A stretch of 64,000 bases of DNA from Burkholderia sp. L27(2015). Its GTDB lineage: Bacteria; Pseudomonadota; Gammaproteobacteria; Burkholderiales; Burkholderiaceae. The notes beneath the pieces are model-generated. The model worked only from the letters and a program-made list of their open reading frames with translations, did not search any database and was not told the DNA's origin. Shown here piece by piece: positions 18,597 to 26,595 of the stretch; the stretch's first letter is position 1; each line of letters starts with the position of its first letter. The stretch spans positions 27,607-91,606 of the forward strand of contig NZ_LMUX01000021.1 in NCBI RefSeq assembly GCF_009765705.1. Reading direction: 5' to 3'. A program made the position numbers and the translations under genes.

Positions 18597-18671
18597 GACA
18601 AGAACGTAACGATGATGAAAAGCGATTGATGAAAAGGATGAGTGGGTTCGACCGCGCACACGCGCACAGGT

Positions 18672-19232
18672 TCAGGCATTGCGCCAAAGCGCGATCACAA
18701 TCAGCGTAAAAAATGCCGCGATCATGTCGTCGACCATGATACCCATGCCGCCCTTGAGTGGACGATCGTAAAAGTCTAGCGGTGGCGGCGTCACCATGTC
18801 GAAGAAGCGGAACAATGCGAACGCCGCGAATTGCGCCGAAAACGAAGCCGGGGTCACCATCAGCAATACCACCCAGAATGCGACGATCTTGTCCCAGACG
18901 ACGAGGCGTGTATCGGCAAGCCTGAGCGTGCGTGCGGTGAAATCGGTCGCCACGAGGCCCACGAAAAAACCGATCGCGATGAGCAGGCCCCATGCCACCG
19001 GATTCAGATAACGGTCCAGCAACGTGAACGCCAGCCATGCGAACAGCGTGCCCATCGTGCCGGGCATCATGGGCGACAGTCCGCAGCCCGCGCCTAGCGA
19101 TATCGCATGCAGAGGATGCGACCACATGAAGCGCGCATCGAGCCGAGTTGGGGCCGCAGCGATAGCGAAAAAGGACGGGGAGCGCTGCTGGCTCGGTTGC
19201 GATGTCTGGCTCAGATCAGGGTCGGTCTGCAT
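18672..19232 (-). CDS. pgpA: Phosphatidylglycerophosphatase A
   Basis: PgpA dephosphorylates phosphatidylglycerophosphate to phosphatidylglycerol in the inner membrane. It has an N-terminal hydrophilic Ser/Gln stretch, then the family block LGAGCGLSPMMPGTMGTL, several transmembrane helices, and the conserved acidic motif DFYDRPLKGGMGIMVDDMIA near residue 165. The start is ambiguous. ATG at 19232 gives 186 residues and overlaps the end of thiL by 17 nt; TTG at 19265 would add 11 residues. The thiL-pgpA-pncC order on one strand suggests an operon. Confidence 0.93.
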   Translation of the reverse strand: MQTDPDLSQTSQPSQQRSPSFFAIAAAPTRLDARFMWSHPLHAISLGAGCGLSPMMPGTMGTLFAWLAFTLLDRYLNPVAWGLLIAIGFFVGLVATDFTARTLRLADTRLVVWDKIVAFWVVLLMVTPASFSAQFAAFALFRFFDMVTPPPLDFYDRPLKGGMGIMVDDMIAAFFTLIVIALWRNA

Positions 19233-20199
19233 TGAAATGATCGAATCCGTGGAAGGTGCCGGCAAGGGGCCGACCGTCTGCGTCGGTCCAATGTTGCTGG
19301 GGTTGCGGGGCGGTGAGGGCTACTATTGTACCGATATGCGTCAAAGGAAGCGCTAACTGTTCGGCGATTGTGGCGATGCGTTGGCGCATGGCCGGGGCCG
19401 CGGTAAAACATAGCTCGTAGTCGTCGCCGCCGGCAATCGTGCACTGGCGTTGAATGGCGAGCGGCTGCTCGCGCAGCGTCGCCGACCTGGGCAATGCGTC
19501 GGCATCCAGTCGTGCGCTGCAGCCCGAACGTTGCAGGATATGCATCAGGTCGCCGGCCAATCCATCGGAAAGATCGAGCGCTGCGCGGGCTACGCCGAGT
19601 AACGCCTGGCCAAGTGCGATGCGCGGCTCGGGGCGTTCGAGTGCTGATCGCAGCTCGGGCAGCGCCGCAGCGCTCACCGTCCACTCGCCGCGCAGCGCGC
19701 CTAACGCGAGACGCGCGTCACCTAGCACGCCCGAAACCCAGATGTCGTCGCCCGGTTGTGCACTCGCTCGGGTCAGTGCCTGGCCCGGAGCGATCTCGCC
19801 GAGCACGGTAATGCTGATGTTCAACGGGCCGCCGGTTGTGTCGCCGCCGATCAGCTCGCATCCGTAGCGGTCGGCGAGCGCGAACAGGCCGCCGCTGAAT
19901 TGCTCTAGCCAGTCGGGATCAGCTTGCGGCAGCGCCAGCGAGAGCGTGAAGGCACGTGGCGTGGCGCCCATCGCTGCGAGGTCCGAGAGGTTGACCGCGA
20001 GCGCTTTATGGCCGAGTGCGTCGGCTGCGACATCGTCGAAAAAATGGCGCCCTGCAACCAGCATGTCAGTCGAGATCGCCAACTGCATGCCGGGTGCGGG
20101 CGCAATCAGCGCGCAATCGTCGCCGATGCCGAGCACGGCGCGCGAGGGCGCGTGGGGACGTGTAAAGTACTGGGTGATCAGGCTAAATTCGGTCAACAT
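19216..20199 (-). CDS. thiL: Thiamine-monophosphate kinase
   Basis: ThiL phosphorylates thiamine monophosphate to the active cofactor thiamine diphosphate. The 327-residue protein has the PurM-like AIRS fold. Its signature elements are VLGIGDDCALIAP (~24-36) with metal-binding aspartates, KALAVNLSDLAAMGA (~65-79), LIGGDTTGGPLNISIT (~115-130) and LDLSDGLAGDL (~206-216). The stop overlaps the start of pgpA. The nearest likely user of thiamine diphosphate in this window is transketolase (26596). Confidence 0.95.
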   Translation of the reverse strand: MLTEFSLITQYFTRPHAPSRAVLGIGDDCALIAPAPGMQLAISTDMLVAGRHFFDDVAADALGHKALAVNLSDLAAMGATPRAFTLSLALPQADPDWLEQFSGGLFALADRYGCELIGGDTTGGPLNISITVLGEIAPGQALTRASAQPGDDIWVSGVLGDARLALGALRGEWTVSAAALPELRSALERPEPRIALGQALLGVARAALDLSDGLAGDLMHILQRSGCSARLDADALPRSATLREQPLAIQRQCTIAGGDDYELCFTAAPAMRQRIATIAEQLALPLTHIGTIVALTAPQPQQHWTDADGRPLAGTFHGFDHFNADRP

Positions 20200-20356
20200 G
20201 CTGCAAACCCAAAAATCCCATTGTAGCTGCGGGACCGACTCGGGATGATCTCGACGTAATCGGCCAAACGATTAGCGCTACAATATACGAATAGGCTTTT
20301 TCTTAAAACGTGTCTCGATAGTGCCCAACCAGGGTGCCTAGCCAGCACGACGAGCC

Positions 20357-20426
20357 GCGCGTTACCTTGCGCGCGTTTCCTTGCACGCATTTCTTTGTGC
20401 GCATTTCCTTGCGCTCATTTCCTTGT
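20357..20426. repeat. 14-bp tandem array, five units, in the maeB leader
   Basis: Five in-register 14-bp units with consensus GCGCATTTCCTTGC occupy 20357-20370, 20371-20384, 20385-20398, 20399-20412 and 20413-20426. A partial sixth follows. The array ends about 40 nt before the maeB start codon. Adjacent copies differ at one to four positions. Confidence 0.9.
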
Positions 20427-20467
20427 ATTTTCGCAACCACCGCCAATCACCCGCAGACAAGACAAAT

Positions 20468-22762
20468 ATGTCCACTCCAGTCAACACCAAACTACGCGAA
20501 GCCGCTCTCGATTATCACGAGTTCCCCGTACCGGGAAAAATTTCGATTGCTGCGACCAAACAAATGATCAACCAGCGCGATCTCGCGCTCGCGTATTCAC
20601 CCGGTGTTGCGTTTGCTTGCGAGGCCATCGTTGAAGACCCGCTCAACGCCGCTCGTTTCACCGCGCGCAGCAACCTGGTCGGCGTCGTGACCAATGGCAC
20701 GGCGGTACTCGGGCTGGGCAATATCGGGCCGCTCGCTTCCAAACCTGTGATGGAAGGCAAGGCCGTTCTATTCAAGAAATTCGCCGGCATCGATGTGTTC
20801 GATATCGAACTCAACGAAAGCGATCCCATGAAGCTGGTCGATGTGATCGCGGCGCTCGAGCCGACCTTCGGTGGCATCAACCTCGAAGACATCAAGGCGC
20901 CCGACTGCTTCGTGGTGGAACGCGAATGTCGCAAGCGCATGAAGATTCCCGTGTTTCACGACGATCAACACGGTACCGCGATCGTGGTGGCCGCGGCGAT
21001 CACCAATGGATTGAAAGTTGTTGGTAAGGATATCGGCAAGGTCAAGCTGGTGGCGTCCGGTGCGGGTGCGGCGTCGCTGGCGTGCCTGGATCTATTGGTC
21101 GATCTGGGCCTGAAGCTGGAAAATATTTTCGTCACCGACTTGGCTGGCGTGGTCTATAAAGGCCGCGTCGAATTGATGGACCCGGATAAAGAACGCTTCG
21201 CGCAAGAAACCCCTGCGCGCAAGCTGGCCGACGTGATGCCGGGCACCGATATTTTCCTCGGCCTGTCTGCTGGCGGCGTGCTCAAGCAAGAGATGCTGGC
21301 GCAAATGGCCGAGCGCCCGTTGATTATGGCGCTGGCCAACCCCACGCCTGAAATCCTGCCGGAGTTGGCACTCTCGGTGCGTCCCGACGCGATTATCGCG
21401 ACCGGCCGTACCGACTATCCCAACCAGGTCAACAACGTTCTGGTGTTCCCGTTTATTTTCCGCGGTGCGCTCGATGCGGGCGCGAGCACCATTACGCGCG
21501 AGATGGAAATTGCCGCAGTGCACGCCATCGCCGATCTGGCGCGTCAGGAACAAAGCGATGTGGTGGCGACAGCCTACGGCATCCAGGATTTGTCGTTCGG
21601 CCCGGAGTATTTGATTCCCAAGCCTTTCGATCCGCGCCTCATCGTCCAGGTCGCGCCGGCCGTTGCACAGGCCGCGATGGATTCCGGCGTCGCCACGCGC
21701 CCGATCGAAGACATGGAAGCGTATCGCCAGCACCTGCAACAATTTGTCTATCGCAGCGGCACCATCATGAAGCCGATCTTCACGGCTGCACGTGCGTGCG
21801 ATGCATCGCGCAAGCGCATCGTGTTCGCCGAGGGCGAGGAAGAACGCATCTTGCGTGCGGTTCAGATCATCGTTGACGAAAAACTGGCGCGACCGATCCT
21901 GATCGGGCGCCCTGAAGTGATCCAGGCGCGTATCGCCAAATTCGGCCTGCGTCTGACGGCCGAAGTCGATTTCACGATGGTCAATACCGAACATGATCCG
22001 CGCTATCGCGATTACTGGCAGACCTACCACACGATGATGTCGCGCAAGGGCATCACCGAGCAACTGGCCAAACTGGAAATGCGCCGCCGCTCGACGCTGA
22101 TCGCGGCGATGCTGCTGGAAAAGGGCGAAGCGGACGGGATGATCTGCGGCACGATCAGCACCACGCACCGTCACCTGCATTTCCTCGATCAGGTGATCGG
22201 CAAGCGCGAAGGGCGCTGCGTTTATGCCGCGATGAACGGCCTGATTTTGCCGGGCCGACAGATTTTCCTGGTCGACACGCACGTCAATTCGGATCCGAAT
22301 CCCAATGAGCTCGCCGAAATTACGATCATGGCGGCTGAGGAAATGCGGCGTTTCGGGATCGAACCCAAGATTGCGCTGCTGTCGCATTCGAACTTCGGTT
22401 CGAGCAACGTCGCGTCAGCGCAGAAGATGCGCGATACGCTCGCCCTGCTGCGCGAACGCGCTCCTGAGCTGGAAGTCGACGGCGAAATGCACGGCGATCT
22501 TGCGCTCGATGCGAAGTTGCGCGCGGAAATCCTGCCCGATTCGACGCTCACGGGCGAGGCCAACCTGCTGGTACTACCCAATATCGACGCCGCCAACATT
22601 GCGTACAACCTGCTGAAGGTCGCGGCTGGCGATGGTGTCGCGATCGGGCCGATCCTGCTGGGCGCGGCCAAGCCGGTGCACATTCTGACCCCATCTGCGA
22701 CCGTGCGTCGCATTGTCAATATGACGGCATTGACCGTAGCGGATGTCTGCGCGACGCGCTAA
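20468..22762 (+). CDS. maeB: NADP-dependent malic enzyme with C-terminal phosphotransacetylase-like domain
   Basis: MaeB oxidatively decarboxylates malate to pyruvate, producing NADPH. The 764-residue protein has the malic-enzyme N-domain ([12 protein letters not shown], ~44-55), a metal/substrate site in [20 protein letters not shown] (~163-182), and the NADP Rossmann domain around residues 195-235. From about residue 430 a phosphotransacetylase-like domain begins ([20 protein letters not shown]); in this family it is regulatory rather than catalytic. The start is ATG at 20468 ([13 protein letters not shown]). The in-frame upstream extension to 20381 is encoded by the 14-bp repeat array and is not family-like. 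Confidence 0.95.
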   Translation: MSTPVNTKLREAALDYHEFPVPGKISIAATKQMINQRDLALAYSPGVAFACEAIVEDPLNAARFTARSNLVGVVTNGTAVLGLGNIGPLASKPVMEGKAVLFKKFAGIDVFDIELNESDPMKLVDVIAALEPTFGGINLEDIKAPDCFVVERECRKRMKIPVFHDDQHGTAIVVAAAITNGLKVVGKDIGKVKLVASGAGAASLACLDLLVDLGLKLENIFVTDLAGVVYKGRVELMDPDKERFAQETPARKLADVMPGTDIFLGLSAGGVLKQEMLAQMAERPLIMALANPTPEILPELALSVRPDAIIATGRTDYPNQVNNVLVFPFIFRGALDAGASTITREMEIAAVHAIADLARQEQSDVVATAYGIQDLSFGPEYLIPKPFDPRLIVQVAPAVAQAAMDSGVATRPIEDMEAYRQHLQQFVYRSGTIMKPIFTAARACDASRKRIVFAEGEEERILRAVQIIVDEKLARPILIGRPEVIQARIAKFGLRLTAEVDFTMVNTEHDPRYRDYWQTYHTMMSRKGITEQLAKLEMRRRSTLIAAMLLEKGEADGMICGTISTTHRHLHFLDQVIGKREGRCVYAAMNGLILPGRQIFLVDTHVNSDPNPNELAEITIMAAEEMRRFGIEPKIALLSHSNFGSSNVASAQKMRDTLALLRERAPELEVDGEMHGDLALDAKLRAEILPDSTLTGEANLLVLPNIDAANIAYNLLKVAAGDGVAIGPILLGAAKPVHILTPSATVRRIVNMTALTVADVCATR

Positions 22763-22766
22763 GGTG

Positions 22767-22870
22767 TGCGCTTGAGAATGACCGCTTGAGCGCCTACGGT
22801 CGGGCCTCGCAGGCCGATCGAGACAACTGAAAAGCACCCCACCATGGTTGGAAAGCTAGCCATTGTGGGG
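22767..22870 (+). other. maeB 3' region: 14-bp duplication and hairpin
   Basis: Five nt after the maeB stop a 14-bp period duplication is visible (GCGCTTGAG at 22768 and CCGCTTGAG at 22782). Further down, 22837-22847 pairs with 22860-22870 (CCCCAC, one mismatch, ATGG against CCAT/GTGGGG) around a 12-nt loop. There is no U run, so intrinsic termination is possible but weakly supported. Confidence 0.45.
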
Positions 22871-22988
22871 TCGCACCCATTTCATATACCGAAACGAGGA
22901 TTGATTCGTGGGCGGTATAGCGATAACCTTACATCTTTGGTGATTCCGGGAAAACCGGGGACCGACGTATCGAATCAAGGCTGTAACC

Positions 22989-23474
22989 ATGGCTTTTGGC
23001 GTGATGCGTAAGCCGCCGCAATGCGGTGCCACCGTGTTTTGGCTCGCTGCACTGGTCGTCGCGGCGGCCAGCGGCTTTTCGGCGCCGGCACAGCCTGCGC
23101 AAGCCGAGGAGCGTACCGGCGGTGCAGAAATTCCGGTGGTTTTGGCGGCGACGTTGCCGTTGGAGGCGAGTCGTACCTTGGCGCTGATTCGTCGGGGCGG
23201 CCCCTTTCCTTACGACAAAGATGGGATAGTGTTCCGTAACCGCGAGCGCCTTCTGCCTTTGGCGCCTAACGGTTTTTACCACGAATATACGGTGCCCCCG
23301 TCCTATGGCGCCGGCGAAGAACCCGAGCGCGATCGCGAGTCATTGCGCTCACGTGACCGGGACTCGGGACACGACCGTGGGGCGCGCCGCATCGTCTGCG
23401 GCAGTAATTCGGCTGGCGGGGTGTGCTATTACACGCCCGACCATTACTCCAGTTTTCAACGCATTGTGGGATGA
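22989..23474 (+). CDS. Secreted guanyl-specific ribonuclease, barnase (N1/T1/Ba) family
   Basis: This 161-residue precursor has a signal peptide (hydrophobic residues ~14-32, cleavage near AQAEE). The mature ribonuclease carries the barnase-type catalytic set: Glu99 in FYHEYTVP, Arg133/134 in GARRIVCG and His152 in TPDHYSSFQRIVG. The segment LPLEASRTLALIRRGGPFPY and PYDKDGIVFRNRE are typical of the family. It should cleave RNA after guanosine outside the cytoplasm. Between the catalytic Glu and Arg lies an extra Arg/Asp/Glu/Ser-rich stretch (residues ~105-129) that looks like an expanded loop. The next gene encodes the matching inhibitor barstar, 7 nt downstream. Confidence 0.92.
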   Translation: MAFGVMRKPPQCGATVFWLAALVVAAASGFSAPAQPAQAEERTGGAEIPVVLAATLPLEASRTLALIRRGGPFPYDKDGIVFRNRERLLPLAPNGFYHEYTVPPSYGAGEEPERDRESLRSRDRDSGHDRGARRIVCGSNSAGGVCYYTPDHYSSFQRIVG

Positions 23475-23481
23475 CTACGGT

Positions 23482-24300
23482 ATGAGCGGTAATGTTTACG
23501 CACAAGACGCCGGGGTCGCAGGTGATCCGTTCGCAAGCGGCGAAGGTAACGTATTTCAAAGAGTGGTGCTGATGCAGAGCGAATCTCGCAAGGCGGCACA
23601 GGCACGCGCATCGGCCAAGAGCGCGGGCGAATCTCAGGCTGCGCCGGCGAGTGGGCCAACTGACGGGCCACCGCATGCGGCACCTCATGGGCCAACTACC
23701 GCGCCAACTGATGAGCTATTGAGTGGCCCAGTCGCGGGTGCGCTCGCCGGCTCAGTTGCCAGTGCCACTGCTGGTGCGGCCGATGAGCCCGGAGCCGCGA
23801 CGACTGGGAGCGCAGCCGACCCCGGACAACAAGACCGACCGGCCGCTGCCGTAGAACCTGCGCTTCAACCGACGGGTCTGTCGGCCAAACACGAGGCGAA
23901 CATGAATCTGTTCAAGACGGTACGACCGAACATCGTGCAGTCGATTCGTGCTTTTCGAGTGGTCGATCTCGCTGACGAGGCGGCTCGCCTCGGGCAGCAT
24001 TTCCTGTACGCAAGTTGCGGCCACGCCCAGACCAAGGGCGAGGTGCTGGAAATTATTGCGAACTCGTTCTTATTTCCGCGCCACTTCGGCAAGAATTTCG
24101 ACGCCTTGTTCGACTGCCTGACCGATCTGGTGGCCAAGGCCGGACCTCAGCCTGGTTTCGTGGTGGTGCTGGAAGCGCTGCCTGTGGTGACGAAATTCGA
24201 CAAGGATGCGCGCGAAACCCTGCTCGACGTGTTTCGTGAAGCGGCGGAGTTCTGGGCTGAGCGTAAGGTGACATTCCGCGTTTTCTATTCGTTCGCCTGA
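23482..24300 (+). CDS. Barstar-family ribonuclease inhibitor with expanded N-terminal extension
   Basis: The C-terminal part (residues ~141-272, beginning MNLFKTVRPNIVQS) is a barstar domain, with HFGKNFDALFDCLTDLV and the C-terminal AEFWAERKVTFRVFYSFA. It should bind and block the upstream barnase-type RNase inside the cytoplasm. Residues 1-30 (MSGNVYAQDA...EGNVFQRVVL) resemble the usual Burkholderia N-terminus. Residues ~55-100 are encoded by an in-frame 12-bp tandem array (SGPT, DGPP, HAAP, HGPT, TAPT blocks), and the rest to 135 is Ala/Gly/Pro-rich and probably disordered. ATG 23902, with GAGG five nt upstream, could give a short core-only form. Confidence 0.88.
   Translation: MSGNVYAQDAGVAGDPFASGEGNVFQRVVLMQSESRKAAQARASAKSAGESQAAPASGPTDGPPHAAPHGPTTAPTDELLSGPVAGALAGSVASATAGAADEPGAATTGSAADPGQQDRPAAAVEPALQPTGLSAKHEANMNLFKTVRPNIVQSIRAFRVVDLADEAARLGQHFLYASCGHAQTKGEVLEIIANSFLFPRHFGKNFDALFDCLTDLVAKAGPQPGFVVVLEALPVVTKFDKDARETLLDVFREAAEFWAERKVTFRVFYSFA
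23650..23733. repeat. 12-bp in-frame tandem array in the barstar gene
   Basis: Seven 12-bp units, several ending GGGCCAACT or a variant, occupy 23650-23661, 23662-23673, 23674-23685, 23686-23697, 23698-23709, 23710-23721 and 23722-23733. They encode tetrapeptide blocks of the form xGPT and preserve the frame. Copies have diverged, most in the last two units. Confidence 0.8.
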
Positions 24301-24348
24301 TTCGATTGCCTGAGCCGTCTGGCTGAATCGATCGGGCCGTGCTCGTTC

Positions 24349-24389
24349 GTGGCTTATCGGTCGCTTATCCGTCGCTTCGTCGCTTATTT
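24349..24389. repeat. 11-bp tandem repeats between barstar and rsmE
   Basis: GTGGCTTATCG (24349-24359), GTCGCTTATCC (24360-24370), a shortened GTCGCTTC (24371-24378) and GTCGCTTATTT (24379-24389) lie head to tail in the convergent spacer. Confidence 0.8.
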
Positions 24390-24414
24390 GTTTTTGCCCG
24401 TCTTCCCCCATCGC

Positions 24415-25146
24415 TTACCAGCCCCCCCAGCGCGCGGCCAGCGCTGCCAGCAAAGCGATTCCCGCCGTTTCAGTTCTCAGAATGCGCGCGCCCAGTCCGA
24501 GCGGCGTAAAGCCGTAAGTTGTGGCGAGCGCTTCCTCGCTGTCCGACAGGCCGCCCTCCGGTCCTATCAATATCGTTATCGGCGCTTCGGGAGCGGTCAG
24601 CGGCAGTGTATCGAAGCGCTGCCCACCTCGCGGCGACAACATCAGACGCAAGCCGTGCTGCTCTTCCAACCCCGACAACCAGCCTGCAAGATCCGAGACC
24701 GGATCGACCGGCGGTACGCGGTTGCGTCCGCACTGTTCGCACGCAGCCTCAGTCAGCGCTTGCCAGTGGTCGCGACGCTTTTGAGCGCGTTCACCTTGAA
24801 GCCGCACCACGCTTTTTAGCGCGGTGAGCGGCGCGATTCGGGTCACGCCGAGTTCAACGGCTTTCTCGATCAGCCAGTCCATTTTGTCGCCACCGGCAAT
24901 GCCCTGCGCAAGCGTCAAGCGATAGGGCGTCTCGAGTTCACGAGCGACGAAAGTGTCGAGTTGAGCGAACGCGTGTTTTTTACCTAGCTCCAGGAGCGTC
25001 GCGTTGTATTCGCCGCCTTCGCCGTTAAACAGTGTGATGGGGTCGCCGCTTTGCAGGCGCAGCACTTGAATATGGCGCGCGACCGGCTCGGGAAGCGAGC
25101 AAGAGGTGCCGGCGATTAGCGGCATCGAAACGAAAAAACGCGGCAT
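24415..25146 (-). CDS. rsmE: 16S rRNA (uracil-1498-N3)-methyltransferase
   Basis: RsmE methylates U1498 of 16S rRNA using SAM. The 243-residue protein has the N-terminal PUA-like domain (MPRFFVSMPL) and a SPOUT-knot methyltransferase. The motif ITILIGPEGGLSDSEE (~190-205) and the late LGARILRTETAGIALLAAL (~215-233) form the trefoil-knot SAM pocket. The start is ATG at 25146 because MPRFF matches the family. The frame is open far upstream to 25929, but that part lies across speE and has no similarity. It is downstream of speE on the same strand. Confidence 0.94.
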   Translation of the reverse strand: MPRFFVSMPLIAGTSCSLPEPVARHIQVLRLQSGDPITLFNGEGGEYNATLLELGKKHAFAQLDTFVARELETPYRLTLAQGIAGGDKMDWLIEKAVELGVTRIAPLTALKSVVRLQGERAQKRRDHWQALTEAACEQCGRNRVPPVDPVSDLAGWLSGLEEQHGLRLMLSPRGGQRFDTLPLTAPEAPITILIGPEGGLSDSEEALATTYGFTPLGLGARILRTETAGIALLAALAARWGGW

Positions 25147-25217
25147 CGGAGTCGTCAAAGAGATCTGGTGAGCAGGTGCAGCAGTGTCAGGAGCCGGCGA
25201 CCTTATACACGCACTGA

Positions 25218-25237
25218 TGCACGCAGCTTCGCGTGCA
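25218..25237. repeat. 7-bp perfect hairpin between speE and rsmE
   Basis: TGCACGC (25218-25224) and GCGTGCA (25231-25237) pair around a 6-nt loop, 14 nt beyond the speE stop on the minus strand. No U run follows. It may protect the speE mRNA end. Confidence 0.5.
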
Positions 25238-25250
25238 CCTTCGTATGCAG

Positions 25251-26120
25251 CTAGACATTGAGCAGATCCTGAATATACTGCGGCAGCGAAAAAAGCGCGG
25301 CGTGCAGTGCGGGGTGATAGTAACGCAGGTCGTGCAGGCGACGTTCGGCAAACCGACCGGCGAGCAAGCACAACGGCAATGCTCTGGGGTCGCACGCATC
25401 GCTGGCCACGGCCATCGCCCATAGACCGCCGTACAACGGTATGGCGGCAGTCGATATGGCGACGTGTCGAAATGCGAGACGCAAAACGTCGACGAGTTGG
25501 CGGACCCGTGCCTGTTGAAAAAACGGCGCGCCCAAGTGCAGAGAAATCAACGCCTGCGGTGTAAGGATCTGCTTGAGCTGGGCAAAAAACGCGGGTGTGA
25601 ACAGTCCGCGCGCCGGCGAATCGGGCGGTGTCAAATCGAATATCACGAGATCGAAGCGCGCAGGTTCGCGCAGTGCCAGTTGTTCGGCGACGAAATCGGC
25701 CGCGTCGCCGATGACAAGGCTCACACGCGGATCGTCGAGCGCGCCGCGATGCACTTGCGGCAGGCATTGGCGCGCCAGCGCAACCACCGCCGCATCCAGT
25801 TCGGCGACGACGACTTCCTCGATACCCGGATGCTTGAGCAATTCGCGTGCGGCGGCGCCATCGCCGCCGCCCAAGACGAGCGCACGGCGTGGTGCCGGAT
25901 GAGTCAGCGCGCACGGATGAACCATGCACTCGTGATAGATAAACTCGTCGCCGGTTGCCGTCATCGGACGGCCGTCGAGCAGCAGGACGCGTCCCAGTGC
26001 GGGCGTGTCCACGATTTCGATGCGTTGATGGCGGGATTGGATTTGAATAACCCTGCGGCTGATCGATAGACCGTAGGCTGCGGTCTCGTTAAGCCAGTGC
26101 TGCAGGGCGAGGTCTTTCAT
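25251..26120 (-). CDS. speE: Polyamine aminopropyltransferase (spermidine synthase-like)
   Basis: SpeE transfers aminopropyl from decarboxylated SAM to putrescine. The 289-residue protein has an N-terminal beta domain (RHQRIEIVDTPALGRVLLLD, ~29-48), the nucleotide loop ALVLGGGDGAAAREL (~80-94), the acidic residues in VVVAELDAAVV, and the active-site region VIFDLTPPDSPARGLFT. The usual DxTDP sequence appears here as DLTPPDSPA, so the substrate could differ slightly from classical spermidine synthase. The start is ATG at 26120 (MKDLALQHW); 12 extra residues are possible from 26156. No speD is present nearby. Confidence 0.9.
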   Translation of the reverse strand: MKDLALQHWLNETAAYGLSISRRVIQIQSRHQRIEIVDTPALGRVLLLDGRPMTATGDEFIYHECMVHPCALTHPAPRRALVLGGGDGAAARELLKHPGIEEVVVAELDAAVVALARQCLPQVHRGALDDPRVSLVIGDAADFVAEQLALREPARFDLVIFDLTPPDSPARGLFTPAFFAQLKQILTPQALISLHLGAPFFQQARVRQLVDVLRLAFRHVAISTAAIPLYGGLWAMAVASDACDPRALPLCLLAGRFAERRLHDLRYYHPALHAALFSLPQYIQDLLNV

Positions 26121-26595
26121 AGGCGCTCCGGGGCGTGTCGACGATGGCAAGTCCAAGGCCCGGGTCTAAGGCCCGAATCTAAGGCCCGGGTGATCGGCCG
26201 CGGTCATAGACCCATTGCGCAAGCCCCATCTCCCGTGGCGCGGCACCGTCGCTGCGTTTTGCTCAAGGCCATTATGCCACTCGGGACGAGGCCCGCAGCG
26301 CGTCGCGCGTCTCATAGTGCCGAGCTTGGCGAGAGGCTATGACAGAGGCAATCGTCCTATTCTGTTAGAATATCGACCTTCGCCGCCCTGGCGTCGCGGG
26401 ATCAAAACCGGCTTCCTCAGTCAGGGTTTCGGGTTCGAGGCGCCGGCTGAGCTGGTGCCGAGCGAGCCCGGTCGATACTCATTCGTTGCTGCTTCGGGGG
26501 CCGCTTTGGTGGCTAGCGGGGCGGCTTCCATGACGGTTAATGCAGCCGCTGTATTGTTAAGCGCTGCTACACAGAACGCATGCCTTCGGATTCAT
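26121..26595. other. speE-tkt divergent spacer
   Basis: This 475-nt spacer contains a 13-bp tandem triplet (26155-26193) and a promoter-like TGTTAGAAT (extended -10 form, TAGAAT at 26366-26371) pointing toward tkt. No -35 element of good quality is seen 17 nt upstream. The tkt reading frame stays open back to 26215, but the sequence is not transketolase-like. Otherwise I see nothing gene-like. Confidence 0.4.
26155..26193. repeat. 13-bp tandem array, three units
   Basis: AAGGCCCGGGTCT (26155-26167), AAGGCCCGAATCT (26168-26180) and AAGGCCCGGGTGA (26181-26193) lie in direct tandem, about 35 nt upstream of speE. Confidence 0.92.

Noticed and set aside
20381-20467. Upstream in-frame extension of MaeB
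   Set aside because: It is encoded by the 14-bp spacer array; [13 protein letters not shown] at 20468 is the family start.
21092-22387. 431-codon frame antisense to maeB
   Set aside because: Shadow of maeB with no motifs.
24415-25929. 504-codon form of RsmE
   Set aside because: The extra part overlaps speE in another frame; MPRFF at 25146 matches the family.
26215-26595. Upstream in-frame extension of transketolase
   Set aside because: The sequence is not transketolase-like and the family N-terminal region begins after ATG 26596.
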